Source: Anaerobiospirillum thomasii
Lineage (GTDB): Bacteria; Pseudomonadota; Gammaproteobacteria; Enterobacterales; Succinivibrionaceae
Direction: 5' to 3'
DNA length: 64,000 nucleotides
Assembly (NCBI RefSeq): GCF_900445255.1
Contig: NZ_UAPU01000006.1
Coordinates: 200,001-264,000, forward strand
A program made the position numbers and the translations under genes. Positions 27,219-36,586 of this stretch are shown here, piece by piece; the first letter of the stretch is position 1, and each line of letters starts with the position of its first letter. The notes below the pieces were generated by a model. The model saw only the letters and a program-made list of their open reading frames with translations. It searched no databases and was not told the DNA's origin.

Positions 27219-28454
27219 ATGAAACTAGAAATGATTACAGAAGGCTTAAACCAACTTCTTACAGAAAATCACTATTCATCAGGAACTATTGAATTCTATA
27301 AAAAAGAGTGGAGAAAAATAAATGACTTTCTAAAACAAGAATATGGTAGCACCGAATACAATATGGAGAGAGGGCTAAAATATCTTGAGGTCAAATACAG
27401 TTTTATTCAGAAATATGAAAATAAAGTACTTTCTCAGCAAAGAGTTCAACTTCTACGTGTTGTCCATATGTTAGAGGATTACAGACTTCATAGGGTTCTT
27501 ACTAGAAGATATTATGCCTCAAAAAATCCAATTAAATTAAATGACAGCATGTCAGATATATTTTCTAAATACTCTTCTTTCTTGTCAAATACAGATCTGT
27601 CTGTATCGACTATAAATCATTATAAAAAAACATCGCAAGTTTTTTTAGATTTCATTACCCAACGGAAAGTTGCCGGTATACAAGATATTACGACAAAAAC
27701 ATGCCACGACTTCATTAAAACATTTGCGGGTTTTCAATTTAAAACAGTTGAGCAACAAGTCTGTGGTATAAGGCACTTTTTACGCTTTCTTCATTCATCT
27801 GGAATGATTGTTGAAAACTTCATTGACAAGATACACGTGCCAAATATTTCAAAGACTGCAAATATTCCATCTTCCTGGGATTTAGACGATCTTAAAAAGA
27901 TGCTATCCGCCATAGATAGAAATAATCCTATAGGTAAGAGAGATTATGCAATGATCTTAATTGCCTGTACTCTGGGGTTAAGAGTTGGTGATATAAAAAG
28001 ACTGCGCTTTAATAATTTTAATTGGGAAGAAAAAAAGCTCTCAATTATACAACATAAAACAAAAAAGCCTCTATCCTTACCAATCCCAGATTATATTGGA
28101 TGGGCGGTGATAGATTATATAAAAAATGCGAGGCCAAAAGCATATAAATCAGATGTAGTTTTTATAAAACATATGCCACCATTTGATCCTTTTAGCGATG
28201 ATAGTCATTTACAAAACATAGTCACTAAATATATGCGCAAGGCTAAAATTGATAGTCGCTCCAAAAAAAGATCTGGATTTCATTCTCTACGGCACTCCGT
28301 TGGCTCTCTGCTGCTAGAGATTGAAACACCTTTGCCAGTAATAACACAAATACTTGGGCACACCGATCCAGATGTTACAGCTATATATCTTAAAACAGAT
28401 ATAAAAAAACTTGCTGAATGTACTCTAGAGCCGGAGGATTTTAGAAATGAATAA
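27219..28454 (+). CDS. RIT tyrosine recombinase A
   Basis: 411 residues. Core-binding domain to about 210, then the catalytic domain: Arg in TLGLRVGDIKRL, HxxR in FHSLRHSVGS, His in ITQILGHTDP and the Tyr nucleophile in TAIYLKTD. All catalytic residues are present. The last codons overlap the next gene by 8 bases. First of the trio. Confidence 0.88.
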   Translation: MKLEMITEGLNQLLTENHYSSGTIEFYKKEWRKINDFLKQEYGSTEYNMERGLKYLEVKYSFIQKYENKVLSQQRVQLLRVVHMLEDYRLHRVLTRRYYASKNPIKLNDSMSDIFSKYSSFLSNTDLSVSTINHYKKTSQVFLDFITQRKVAGIQDITTKTCHDFIKTFAGFQFKTVEQQVCGIRHFLRFLHSSGMIVENFIDKIHVPNISKTANIPSSWDLDDLKKMLSAIDRNNPIGKRDYAMILIACTLGLRVGDIKRLRFNNFNWEEKKLSIIQHKTKKPLSLPIPDYIGWAVIDYIKNARPKAYKSDVVFIKHMPPFDPFSDDSHLQNIVTKYMRKAKIDSRSKKRSGFHSLRHSVGSLLLEIETPLPVITQILGHTDPDVTAIYLKTDIKKLAECTLEPEDFRNE

Positions 28455-29429
28455 AAAATCCTATAAAAGCGTTTTTAAACAAGAGTTTGCAGATCTTGTT
28501 GAATTAAAGAGAGCTTCTGGCTATTTATATAACCATAATGAAGAAGCATTTTTACAACTTGATGCTTTTTTTATTGAAAATAATCTATCTGACAAAGTTA
28601 TAACAAAGGAGTTAAGTGACCTTTGGTCTAAGAAAAGAGATTATGAAAAAGTTTCAAACCAATTAAAAAGAATTAGTTGTCTGCGCGTATTTTGTAAGTA
28701 TCTAAATGATATTGGTATAAAGGCATATATTTCTCCAAAAGTTAAAATGAGCAAAGTGAAAAAATATGAGCCACATATTTATTCAGATGAAGAAATTAAG
28801 AAATTCTTTTTCTACGTTGATCAAAGTAACTCTGTACAAGACATATGCCCTTTCCGTAAAGATGTAATGCCTATTTTTTTAGAGTTCTATATACAAGTGG
28901 TTTGCGTGTCTCAGAGTTACGGCTAATAAAAATAAAAAATATAAATTTACAGGACGGAGTCTTAACTATTTTAAATGCAAAAAATAAAAAAGAAAGATTA
29001 GTGCCAATCCATCCAAAGCTTTTAGAGAAATGCAGAGATTTAAAAGCAAAGATCCATACCAACTCAAACGACGAAGAGTATTTTTTTATGATACGACCAG
29101 GAGTCGCAATGTCTTTGGTTAATGTATACCATAATTTTCGGCGGTACTTAGAGAAGGCAGGTATACCCCATACAGGCGAAGGCCCTCGTGTTCATGATTT
29201 TCGTCATACATATTGCGTAAATATTTTGAGAAAATGGGTTAATGAAGGAAAAGATCTAATGGCCTACCTGCCGTATTTGCGCACAATGCTTGGGCATGAA
29301 ACTTTTCATGAAACTGCGTACTACGTTAAGTTAACATCAGAAAGGTTTCCTTATATCAAAGACAGAATGAAACAATCATTTCCAGATTTAATTAGGGAGG
29401 TAGATGCAGATGATGGCGAATTCTACTGA
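28447..29429 (+). CDS. RIT tyrosine recombinase B, frame change at a T7 tract
   Basis: Two overlapping frames together give a full recombinase. The first runs from ATG 28447 to a stop at 28924-28926. The second continues in the -1 frame to 29429. The switch falls at seven T (28870-28876): reading one T twice joins MPIFF to RVLYTSGLRVSELR, restoring the first catalytic arginine. HDFRHTYCVN, TMLGHETFHE and AYYVKLTS supply the other residues. Programmed -1 slippage, a real mutation and a homopolymer reading error all fit. The end overlaps the third recombinase gene. Confidence 0.75.
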
Positions 29430-30423
29430 TTTTGCAAAGATTGTTACAAAATTTTTAACAGAGTATCTACCATGCCATAGATGTTATTCTAAAAATACAA
29501 TCCTAAGCTATAGAGACACTCTAAAACTGTTTTTAAAATTCATCAAGGAAGAAAAAAATATGTCGGTCAACTCTTTTTATATGAAGGATTTTAATCGTGA
29601 TCTCGTAATAAATTTTTTAGAGTGGTACAGAGGTACCGGAGCAAGCATATCTGCAGCCAATCAACGTCTTGCCGCTATAAAAGCATTTAGTGATTTCGCA
29701 CAGCTTGAAAAAATTGAATACATTGAGCCTTTACAAAATATCGCAGGAATTAAATCTAAAAAATCTGCACAGAAAGATATATCCTACCTAAACACTGAGC
29801 AAATGGCTAAACTTATAAACAGTCCAGATGTTAATACAGCCGTAGGTTTAAGACATAGAATGATCTTAGCACTGATGTATGACAGTGGCTGCAGGGTACA
29901 GGAACTTTGCAATATTAAAATTGCAGATATATCTTTGGAGCCAATTTCTACAGTTACACTGCATGGAAAAGGAAATAAAATTCGAACAGTAGTAATATCT
30001 GATGAAACTGCATCTATTATACGCAATTACATCAAAAGATACCGCCAATACGCTATAGGAACTGATTTTTTGATTACAAACAGATTTAACCATTCTATAA
30101 ATCGAGATGGAATATCGTATATTGTTAAAAAATATGCTGGTATTATTAGTAGACAAGATGCTTCTTTTCCTAAGCATGTTCATTGTCATATGTTTAGACA
30201 TTCAAAAGCTATGCACATGTTGGAGGCTGGCATTAATATAGTCTATATTAGAGATTTTTTAGGTCATGAAGATATTTCAACAACAATGATATACGTCAGA
30301 GCTGACAATAGGCTTAAAAATGAGGCAATTAGCAAGCTGGCACCTCTTATTACAGAGTCAGCAACATATCAAGACTGGAATAAAGATCAAGATCTAATGC
30401 AATTTTTGAACTCTCTTAAATAA
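29404..30423 (+). CDS. RIT tyrosine recombinase C
   Basis: 339 residues; ATG 29404, 29410 or 29413 could each start it. N-terminal SAM-like domain with NTILSYRDTLKLFLKF, catalytic domain with SGCRVQELCNI, HMFRHSKAMHML, DFLGHEDISTT and the nucleophile in MIYVRAD. Complete catalytic set. It starts 26 bases before the end of recombinase B, which is the overlapping order typical of RIT trios. Confidence 0.88.
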   Translation: MQMMANSTDFAKIVTKFLTEYLPCHRCYSKNTILSYRDTLKLFLKFIKEEKNMSVNSFYMKDFNRDLVINFLEWYRGTGASISAANQRLAAIKAFSDFAQLEKIEYIEPLQNIAGIKSKKSAQKDISYLNTEQMAKLINSPDVNTAVGLRHRMILALMYDSGCRVQELCNIKIADISLEPISTVTLHGKGNKIRTVVISDETASIIRNYIKRYRQYAIGTDFLITNRFNHSINRDGISYIVKKYAGIISRQDASFPKHVHCHMFRHSKAMHMLEAGINIVYIRDFLGHEDISTTMIYVRADNRLKNEAISKLAPLITESATYQDWNKDQDLMQFLNSLK

Positions 30424-30481
30424 TAATATTTATGCCAAGTTAAAAAAATGAAAGTTTATAAAAATCAATTTAAAAACTATA

Positions 30482-30518
30482 CTAACTTGGCATAATATCT
30501 ATATCTACATAAGGGGCT
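30482..30518 (-). repeat. RIT right inverted end
   Basis: Exact 37-base reverse complement of 27071-27107, followed by the palindrome at 30519-30538. Confidence 0.9.
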
Positions 30519-31102
30519 TTATGCCGAGCTCGGCATAAGTTGCCCTGAGGGGTGCCCTTTGTGGTCTTATGACCAACTTTGCCGTTTTCACTGATTGGGG
30601 CTCTCATGAACCTATGTATCAGCGATATGACTCTTCCGTCCTTGATATTATTGCTTAAGACTTGGAGAAGCTTGCTGTGGTTCACAGTATCAAAGAATTT
30701 GCTTAGATCCAAATCGATTACCCATTCTAGACCTTGGTTTACATACTCGCTTGCTTTCGCAATCGCGTCTTTGCAACCTCTGCCCGGGCGGAATCCGAAG
30801 CTGTTGTCTGAGAATACCTTTTCATACTCCTCGCTTAGTACTTGCGCTATAGCCTGCTGTACAAAGCGATCTCGTACTGTTGGTATTCCCAAGGGTCGCT
30901 TCTCTCCATTATCTTTTGGAATGTAGACTCTCAGAATTGGTTGTGGTCTGTATTTGCCGTTCCTAATCGCCTCAGTGATTTCACCTGGGTGTGATTGTAA
31001 ATACTCACAGAGTTCATCTGTGCGCATTCTATCGACACCCGCACTGCCTTTGTTTCTCAGCACACTGTGCAGAGCTCTTTTAAGGTTAGTGTAGTCGAGC
31101 AC
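30482..31102 (-). pseudogene. Group II intron reverse transcriptase, N-terminal fragment
   Basis: The authentic part runs from GTG 31102 to about 30543. It contains GSAGVDRM, RPLGIPTVRDRFVQQAI, SFGFRPGRGCKDAI, DLDLSKFFDTVNH and ends at KGTPQGN, where RIT sequence takes over and adds about 20 unrelated residues before a stop. The YADD box and maturase domain are in the fragment at 26324-27070. The start could lie further upstream in intron RNA, but no ATG is in frame close by. Confidence 0.85.
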
Positions 31103-31667
31103 TCTCTCTCTAAGGTTATAGTTTCAATTTGCGATATATTACTCATAGGTCTATATTATCCGGCAGAACTCTTCCTACCCTCCGCAACTTGATTTACGTC
31201 CAAGCCTTGGCCAGTAGCTACAGTCAATTGCCTGCATTTGCAGAAGACTGCTTTTTCAGAGCCATTTTTTTTTAACCGGCTAATTCCTCCGATTTTCATA
31301 TCTGTTAGGTTCAGTCCTTCCCTTGTGCTCTCAAGGTACTATGACGTCTGCTGACTTCCGTATATTCGTTGTTACTACGGTTTCCCGCTATACGGATCTC
31401 CCCCGGTAAGTACGGTTTCTTTCTCTCCATATAACGCTCAGTCTTTACATATACCGCTACGACTAGATTTCGGACTTCGTCATATTTAGCAGACTTATCC
31501 GCGGTACATGCCTATAAACTGTTTCTGTTCGTAGGTCCGGAGATTTGCCTTCAGCTTCCTTCAGCCATAGTGTTACCACTATAACCTTGCTTTTAGCTAT
31601 ACACTTCCCTCTAGTGGGGCGTGTTGGGGACTTTCACCCGTTAGAAACGCGCACATGCAGGGCGCAC
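31103..31667 (-). other. Group II intron 5' RNA region (domains I-IV)
   Basis: Non-coding intron RNA between the 5' splice site (GTGCGCC at 31667) and the reverse transcriptase. It contains many short complementary segments and the early GTTTCTAACGGGTGAAAGTC stretch. I cannot draw the full secondary structure by hand. Confidence 0.6.
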
Positions 31668-31668
31668 T

Positions 31669-31705
31669 AAAAGATTAGTACAATATGGTATGTACTAATC
31701 TTTTT
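31669..31705 (-). terminator. ribB terminator, target of the group II intron
   Basis: On the minus strand AAAAAGATTAGTAC, a 10-base loop and GTACTAATCTTTT form a strong hairpin 15 bases after the ribB stop. The intron begins two bases beyond it. Confidence 0.85.
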
Positions 31706-31719
31706 AATTGTTCTAAATA

Positions 31720-32370
31720 TTAGACATTCTTAGCTTTTCTGTATGCTATAAGATCTTCAATAGATATTACAATCATATCATGCAGCTGAGCAAAGGCGCA
31801 GACGCGTGGCAGTTTAGCCATAGAGCCATCAGGAGCACACAGCTCACAGAGCACACCAACAGGAGCTAAACCTGCAAGACGGGCTAAATCTACAGAGGCC
31901 TCAGTATGACCATCTCTTTCAAACACACCGCCATCTTTGGCAACTAATGGGAACATGTGGCCTGGTGAGACAAGATCCTCTGGCTTTGAGTTGTCATCAC
32001 ATACGATCTTGATAGCCTTGATTCTGTCATGTGCTGAAACACCGGTACCAACACCTTCTGCTGCATCAACAGAAATGGTAAAAGCTGTACCAAAGGTTGA
32101 AGTGTTGTTGCTAACCATCATTGAAAGTCCAAGAGCCTTGGCCTTTTCTTCCTTCACACATACACAAACAATACCTGAACATTCACGTACCATGAAAGCC
32201 ATCTGCTCCTGTGTCATGGTTTCAGCGGCATAAATAAGATCGCCTTCATTTTCACGATCCTCATTATCTACAACTAAAATACCCTTTCCCTGACGCAGAG
32301 CATCAAGTGCCAACTCTACACGCTCAATTGGATCACTTCCAAAGCTCTCAAGTAAATTATTCTTTGACAT
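31720..32370 (-). CDS. ribB: 3,4-dihydroxy-2-butanone 4-phosphate synthase
   Basis: 216 residues, the length of stand-alone RibB. It makes the four-carbon unit of riboflavin from ribulose 5-phosphate. Motifs are [22 protein letters not shown] and [17 protein letters not shown]. No fused GTP cyclohydrolase II. The 117-base upstream gap does not contain a recognisable FMN riboswitch core. Its terminator carries the group II intron. Confidence 0.95.
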   Translation of the reverse strand: MSKNNLLESFGSDPIERVELALDALRQGKGILVVDNEDRENEGDLIYAAETMTQEQMAFMVRECSGIVCVCVKEEKAKALGLSMMVSNNTSTFGTAFTISVDAAEGVGTGVSAHDRIKAIKIVCDDNSKPEDLVSPGHMFPLVAKDGGVFERDGHTEASVDLARLAGLAPVGVLCELCAPDGSMAKLPRVCAFAQLHDMIVISIEDLIAYRKAKNV

Positions 32371-32487
32371 AGATGCCTCAACTGTATTTTTGTAAATATT
32401 TTTTAAAAGTATCCTTATATATTAACTCTTTTATATGAGTACCTAATAAAAATACCGCTAAACTTTATCATAAAAGTTAAAAGATTC

Positions 32488-34449
32488 TTAAATTTTTTGC
32501 TTCGTCACAAGATAATAGCGCACAATTATACACAAAATAGTGCTTACTCCTACACCTACACACAGTGAGAGTACATAAGCTAGAGGATTATTGCTTATAG
32601 GTATTACAAAAATACCACCATGCGGAGCATAGATAGCTGCTTTAAAATACATACACATGGCTCCGGCACTAGCTGCACCTGCAATACAGGTAAGACGCAT
32701 GAGCAGAGGGTTGACCTGCATATAGGGAATTACAGCCTCGGTAATGAACAGAAGACCTTTTAGAACAGATATATATTTAAGCTCGCGCTCTTTTTGACTA
32801 AAGCCTTTTTTATAGATGATGCTTGCAAGTCCTGCAGCTATTGGAGGCACCATGCCTCCGAGCATCACTGTACCCATAATGCTTGCCACCACCCCAAGAT
32901 TTGGCAGGGTATTAGCCAGCATCAGCACACCGCAGGCATAGGCAAGTTTATTAAATGGACCGCCCATATCAGCTGCCATCATACCTGCAAGAATAGCTCC
33001 TACAATGGCAAGATTGAAGGCAGGTGCCGAGGTGAGAAATATATAGATATATGTATCTAAAAACGAGCAGACAGGGTTGACCACCACCTGCGCCACAATG
33101 GTTGTACCTATAGCTCCTATCAGTGGATAAAATAAAAGAGCAAGCAGAGCATCATGACCTTTGACAAGGCGCATCAGCACTGTTGAGACCAAAAAGGCTA
33201 TAGAGCCACCAACAAAGCCGTTGACCAGAGCTCCCAAAATACCAGTATTGGAAATAGAAGAGACAATGCCTCCTGTAAAGCCAGCCACAAGACCTGTACG
33301 TCCAGCCATGGAAAAGGCAATAAAAGCTGCAAAAACGGGTATTATGAGCGAGCCTATATTGGTACCTATGGAGTCAAGAAATAAAGCTGTATTACTGCCA
33401 TACAGAATTGTAAAGTTGGCAAGTGATGAGAGAATACCTGCTGTAGCTACTAATGGCAGAATATAGGTAAGACCTGACATAAGATGTCTGTACATCTTGG
33501 CAGCAATGGAGCTTGACTCAACCTGCATGGTGGCTTTGTACACAGGGCAGGCTGGATCAAGAGCCATCTTTATTAGATTCTCAGGCTGTCTTACGCCATC
33601 GACCACACCGGTTCTGATAAGCTTTTTACCTACAAAGCGATCCATGGTAACCGCTCTGTCTGCAGCCACAATAACAGCCTTGGCTTTGGCAATTTCCTCT
33701 GGCAGAAGTTTATTTCTGTTGCCGGCGGCTCCATCAGTTTCAACCTTGATGCTAAGACCCATTTCACGGGCCTTGTGCTCAAGAGCCTCAGCAGCCATAT
33801 AAGTATGTGACAGACCTGCAGGACAGGCTGTAACAGCTACAAGATCATAAGATCTGTTAGCAGCAGTGGTTTCGTGTTTTTCCTGTATCTCCTGAGTATT
33901 ATCTGTACTTATCTTGTCAGTGCACTCATTTTGCTCCTGATACTGTGCACTTACATTGGTGTCATCAAGGATCTCGCCCCTGCCATCAAAGCAGTTGCCC
34001 TCGGCAATATCTATGCATTTTAAAAAATCCTCAACACTTGTAGCCTCGATTAAAGACTTTCTGAAATTTTCATCTATAAGCATAGAAGAAAGATGGGCCA
34101 GCACATCAAGATGTTCATTTGAGGCATGATGTGGTGATGCAATTAAGAATATAAGCTGAGTTGGCTTGCCATCAAGAGAATCAAAGTCAGTGCCACTGGC
34201 AATAACAGCGGCTGCAAGAGCAGGTCTTTTTACTCCTGCGCTTTTAGCATGAGGGATGGCTACACCCTCACCCAGGGCAGTGGTGCCCTTGCTTTCTCTG
34301 TCTAAAACAGCACGTCTAAAACGCTCGCTATCTACAAGACATCCTGATTTATCAATCAGGTTTACTAAAGATGCAATGGTCAGATCCTTATTTTGAGGTT
34401 CTAAATGTAGATTTATACACTCTGGTTTTAAAAGATCACGTATACGCAT
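32488..34449 (-). CDS. PTS fructose-type EIIABC, single polypeptide
   Basis: 653 residues. EIIA of the fructose/mannitol family at about 1-145 with the active His in GVAIPHAKSAG; a linker; EIIB at about 200-300 with the phospho-cysteine in VAVTACPAGLSHTYMAAEAL; then EIIC with about nine membrane segments. The A-B-C order in one chain is like FruA of Gram-positives and unlike the FruB/FruA split of E. coli. No 1-phosphofructokinase or HPr gene is adjacent. Substrate within the fructose/mannose group is uncertain. Confidence 0.88.
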   Translation of the reverse strand: MRIRDLLKPECINLHLEPQNKDLTIASLVNLIDKSGCLVDSERFRRAVLDRESKGTTALGEGVAIPHAKSAGVKRPALAAAVIASGTDFDSLDGKPTQLIFLIASPHHASNEHLDVLAHLSSMLIDENFRKSLIEATSVEDFLKCIDIAEGNCFDGRGEILDDTNVSAQYQEQNECTDKISTDNTQEIQEKHETTAANRSYDLVAVTACPAGLSHTYMAAEALEHKAREMGLSIKVETDGAAGNRNKLLPEEIAKAKAVIVAADRAVTMDRFVGKKLIRTGVVDGVRQPENLIKMALDPACPVYKATMQVESSSIAAKMYRHLMSGLTYILPLVATAGILSSLANFTILYGSNTALFLDSIGTNIGSLIIPVFAAFIAFSMAGRTGLVAGFTGGIVSSISNTGILGALVNGFVGGSIAFLVSTVLMRLVKGHDALLALLFYPLIGAIGTTIVAQVVVNPVCSFLDTYIYIFLTSAPAFNLAIVGAILAGMMAADMGGPFNKLAYACGVLMLANTLPNLGVVASIMGTVMLGGMVPPIAAGLASIIYKKGFSQKERELKYISVLKGLLFITEAVIPYMQVNPLLMRLTCIAGAASAGAMCMYFKAAIYAPHGGIFVIPISNNPLAYVLSLCVGVGVSTILCIIVRYYLVTKQKI

Positions 34450-34490
34450 ATTCTTATCCTATGTCTTTATAAGCAAGCCACTGCTTTTAT

Positions 34491-35333
34491 TTAGACAGTC
34501 TTTGAACAGATCTTGCCGCAACCCAAGTTACAGATATCGCCTTTGACATCATCAAGGTTCTGATCCATTCCAAGAGACGGCATCATATCGCGCGGAACAC
34601 CTACAACCTTAGCAGGAATACCTGCAACTGTGGTATGCTCTTTTACATCAGCCAGCACAACAGATCCGGCTCCAACCTTGGCGCCCTGACCTATAGAGAT
34701 ATTACCAAGAACCTTTGATCCTGCTCCTATCATAACGCCGCTTGCAATCTTAGGATGTCTGTCACCGCTCTCCTTGCCGGTTCCACCTAAGGTTACATCC
34801 TGCAGAATAGAAACATTGTCGGCGATAACACATGTTTCGCCAATAACAATGCCTGTGGCATGATCAAACATTATTCCTTTTCCAATAACGGCAGCCGGAT
34901 GAATATCTACAGCAAAAATATCAGAAATAATGGACTGAAAATAACGGGCAAAATCATGTCTGCCCTTAAGCCACAGCCAGTGAGCCACACGCCAGGACTC
35001 AAGTGCATGCGGTCCTTTTAAATATAAAAATGGTACCAATATGTCATTTACTGCAGGATCACGCTGTGCCACAGCCTCAAGATCGTAGGCGGCAGCCTCA
35101 ATAATGTCTGGACTGTCAGTAAAGGCCTGCATGCAGGTCTGATATATTTCCTGACGGCTTACAAGGCTTGTCTGCAGCTTAGCAGAAATAAAACCGGCAA
35201 GGCCATCCTTTAAATCCTGACGATTTAAAACAGCCTTTAGCATCAGCCCCTTTAACATAGGCTCAGTTTTGACTATTTCAAGAGCTCTTGAAACGATAAG
35301 CTCCCATATTTCCTGCTCTTTTGTCTTACTCAT
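34491..35333 (-). CDS. cysE: Serine O-acetyltransferase
   Basis: 280 residues, close to E. coli CysE. It acetylates L-serine for cysteine synthesis. N-terminal helical domain, then left-handed beta-helix hexapeptide repeats with DIHPAAVIGKGIMFDHATG (catalytic His/Asp), ETCVIADNVSILQDVTLGGT and AGIPAKVVGVP. It lies 8 bases after the cation transporter gene and is probably co-transcribed with it. Confidence 0.94.
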   Translation of the reverse strand: MSKTKEQEIWELIVSRALEIVKTEPMLKGLMLKAVLNRQDLKDGLAGFISAKLQTSLVSRQEIYQTCMQAFTDSPDIIEAAAYDLEAVAQRDPAVNDILVPFLYLKGPHALESWRVAHWLWLKGRHDFARYFQSIISDIFAVDIHPAAVIGKGIMFDHATGIVIGETCVIADNVSILQDVTLGGTGKESGDRHPKIASGVMIGAGSKVLGNISIGQGAKVGAGSVVLADVKEHTTVAGIPAKVVGVPRDMMPSLGMDQNLDDVKGDICNLGCGKICSKTV

Positions 35334-35341
35334 AAGTATTC

Positions 35342-36292
35342 CTAACTGTGAATATGGCTGATATCACATGTTATATGATCTATAAACTGTACCTCTCTGT
35401 AGGTTTCATCACTGTCAGGTTCCATGTGCATGGTTATTTCAGCATCAGGAAAGAGCTTTCTTACAGCGTCTTCAGCGTGATTGGCAATATCATGGGCCTG
35501 TAAAAATGAAATACTTGAACTTAGCACCAGATGGCACTGAATAAAACACTGCGGACCTGCCTGCCTGGTTTTTAAATCATGCAGTGACACCACACCAGGC
35601 ACATCAAGAATACTCTGCATAACCTTCTGATGATCTTCTTTGCTCATGGATCTATCAAGCAAGGTGGAAACGGCAGAATGGCCTATATGATAGGAGCCGT
35701 AGAGAATATAGATGCCAAGTAATATGGCAAACAGACCATCGGCCCACATATAGCCAAAGCCTGAGAGCACCAGGGCCATTACCACACCAAGATTTAAACC
35801 CACATCTGACAGATAGTGATACCGATCGGCGCCTATGGCCTGAGATTTGGTCTTGTTGTAGACATAGGCCTGAAACGATACCAGAATAAGAGTTATGACA
35901 ATAGAGACAACGCTGACAATGATGGCGCTGTTGACATACATAACCTCCTGAGGCTCACGTACCCTGTCTATACCATGGGCAATAAGCAGCAGTGCAGATC
36001 CTCCTATAAAGGCAGCCTGAGCCAGAGAGGCCAGAGACTCTGCCTTGTAGTGACCGAATCTATGATCTGTATCGGCAGGAGCAATGGCAAATCTTAGTGC
36101 CAGAAGGTTAACAAGCGAGGCACAGCAGTCAAGAAGAGAATCTGTAAGTGAGGCCAGTACTGCAGAAGATCCTGAATACAGCCACATTATAAGTTTCATT
36201 ACAATAAGAGCGCAGGCGGTAGCTACAGAAGCAAAACCTGCCATCAGCACAAGCTTTTTATAAGAGTCTTTTAAAATTGCTGCGTTATCCAT
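35342..36292 (-). CDS. fieF: Cation diffusion facilitator, FieF-like (iron/zinc efflux)
   Basis: 316 residues from ATG 36292. The open frame reaches 36454, but the added 54 residues have no counterpart and E. coli FieF begins where MDNAAILKDSYKKLV does. Six membrane segments, with metal-site residues in LTDSLLDCCASL (first Asp) and DHRFGHYKAE; a cytoplasmic C-terminal domain follows with HDLKTRQAG. It exports divalent metal against protons across the inner membrane. FieF versus a zinc-specific paralogue rests on overall similarity. Confidence 0.85.
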   Translation of the reverse strand: MDNAAILKDSYKKLVLMAGFASVATACALIVMKLIMWLYSGSSAVLASLTDSLLDCCASLVNLLALRFAIAPADTDHRFGHYKAESLASLAQAAFIGGSALLLIAHGIDRVREPQEVMYVNSAIIVSVVSIVITLILVSFQAYVYNKTKSQAIGADRYHYLSDVGLNLGVVMALVLSGFGYMWADGLFAILLGIYILYGSYHIGHSAVSTLLDRSMSKEDHQKVMQSILDVPGVVSLHDLKTRQAGPQCFIQCHLVLSSSISFLQAHDIANHAEDAVRKLFPDAEITMHMEPDSDETYREVQFIDHITCDISHIHS

Positions 36293-36586
36293 TTTATTAT
36301 CCACATTAAGTACCGTTAGCACATAGCATATTTTAGCACGTTGCAACCATTTAAAAAAATTGACAGCCAAACCTGCACCGTTTGCATTATTTGCGCTGTA
36401 AATATTAATGTTAATTCCCATAATCTGTCCTGTGATACCATATTTGCACGGCATCTTTACGCAGATGAAACACAGAGCTCAAAGTTTGTTTATTTTTCAA
36501 TTCAAAAGCCACTTTTTAGAATGAAAAATCCCCATTTATATATTTAGAAACTATAATTAAGACGTGATGAGATAAAGAGATGAGCC

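Larger units (their letters stand above)
27071..30518 (+). mobile_element. RIT element (recombinase in trio)
   Basis: Three overlapping tyrosine recombinase genes in one direction, bracketed by 37-base perfect inverted ends at 27071-27107 and 30482-30518 (beginning AGCCCCTTATGTAGATATAG). A third copy of the inner motif TATGCCAAGTTA sits at about 30430. A 20-base palindrome (TTATGCCGAGCTCGGCATAA, 30519-30538) abuts the right end. The layout matches the RIT elements described in proteobacteria. The element sits within the PQG/CSP motif region of an intron reverse transcriptase. It is noticeably A/T-rich. Confidence 0.82.
26263..31667 (-). mobile_element. Group II intron (IIC type), interrupted by a RIT element
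   Basis: The minus strand begins GTGCGCC at 31667, matching the GUGYG 5' consensus, and ends CTACCCGAT at 26263, matching the 3' AY rule. Near the 3' end lie a domain-V-like stem (about 26285-26325) and a domain-VI-like hairpin AGCCC-GAAA-GGGCT (about 26268-26285). The encoded reverse transcriptase resembles the class C type. The 5' exon is the ribB terminator hairpin, the preferred target of IIC introns. The insertion at 27071-30518 cuts the enzyme gene in two. Ends are set by consensus, not by comparison with an empty site. Confidence 0.75.

Noticed and set aside
27071-30538. CRISPR array or toxin-antitoxin unit among the RIT repeats
   Set aside because: The repeats are inverted element ends and recombinase motifs, not regularly spaced direct repeats, and all genes are recombinases.
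32371-32487. FMN riboswitch upstream of ribB
   Set aside because: The gap is only 117 bases and none of the conserved FMN-element core segments is present.
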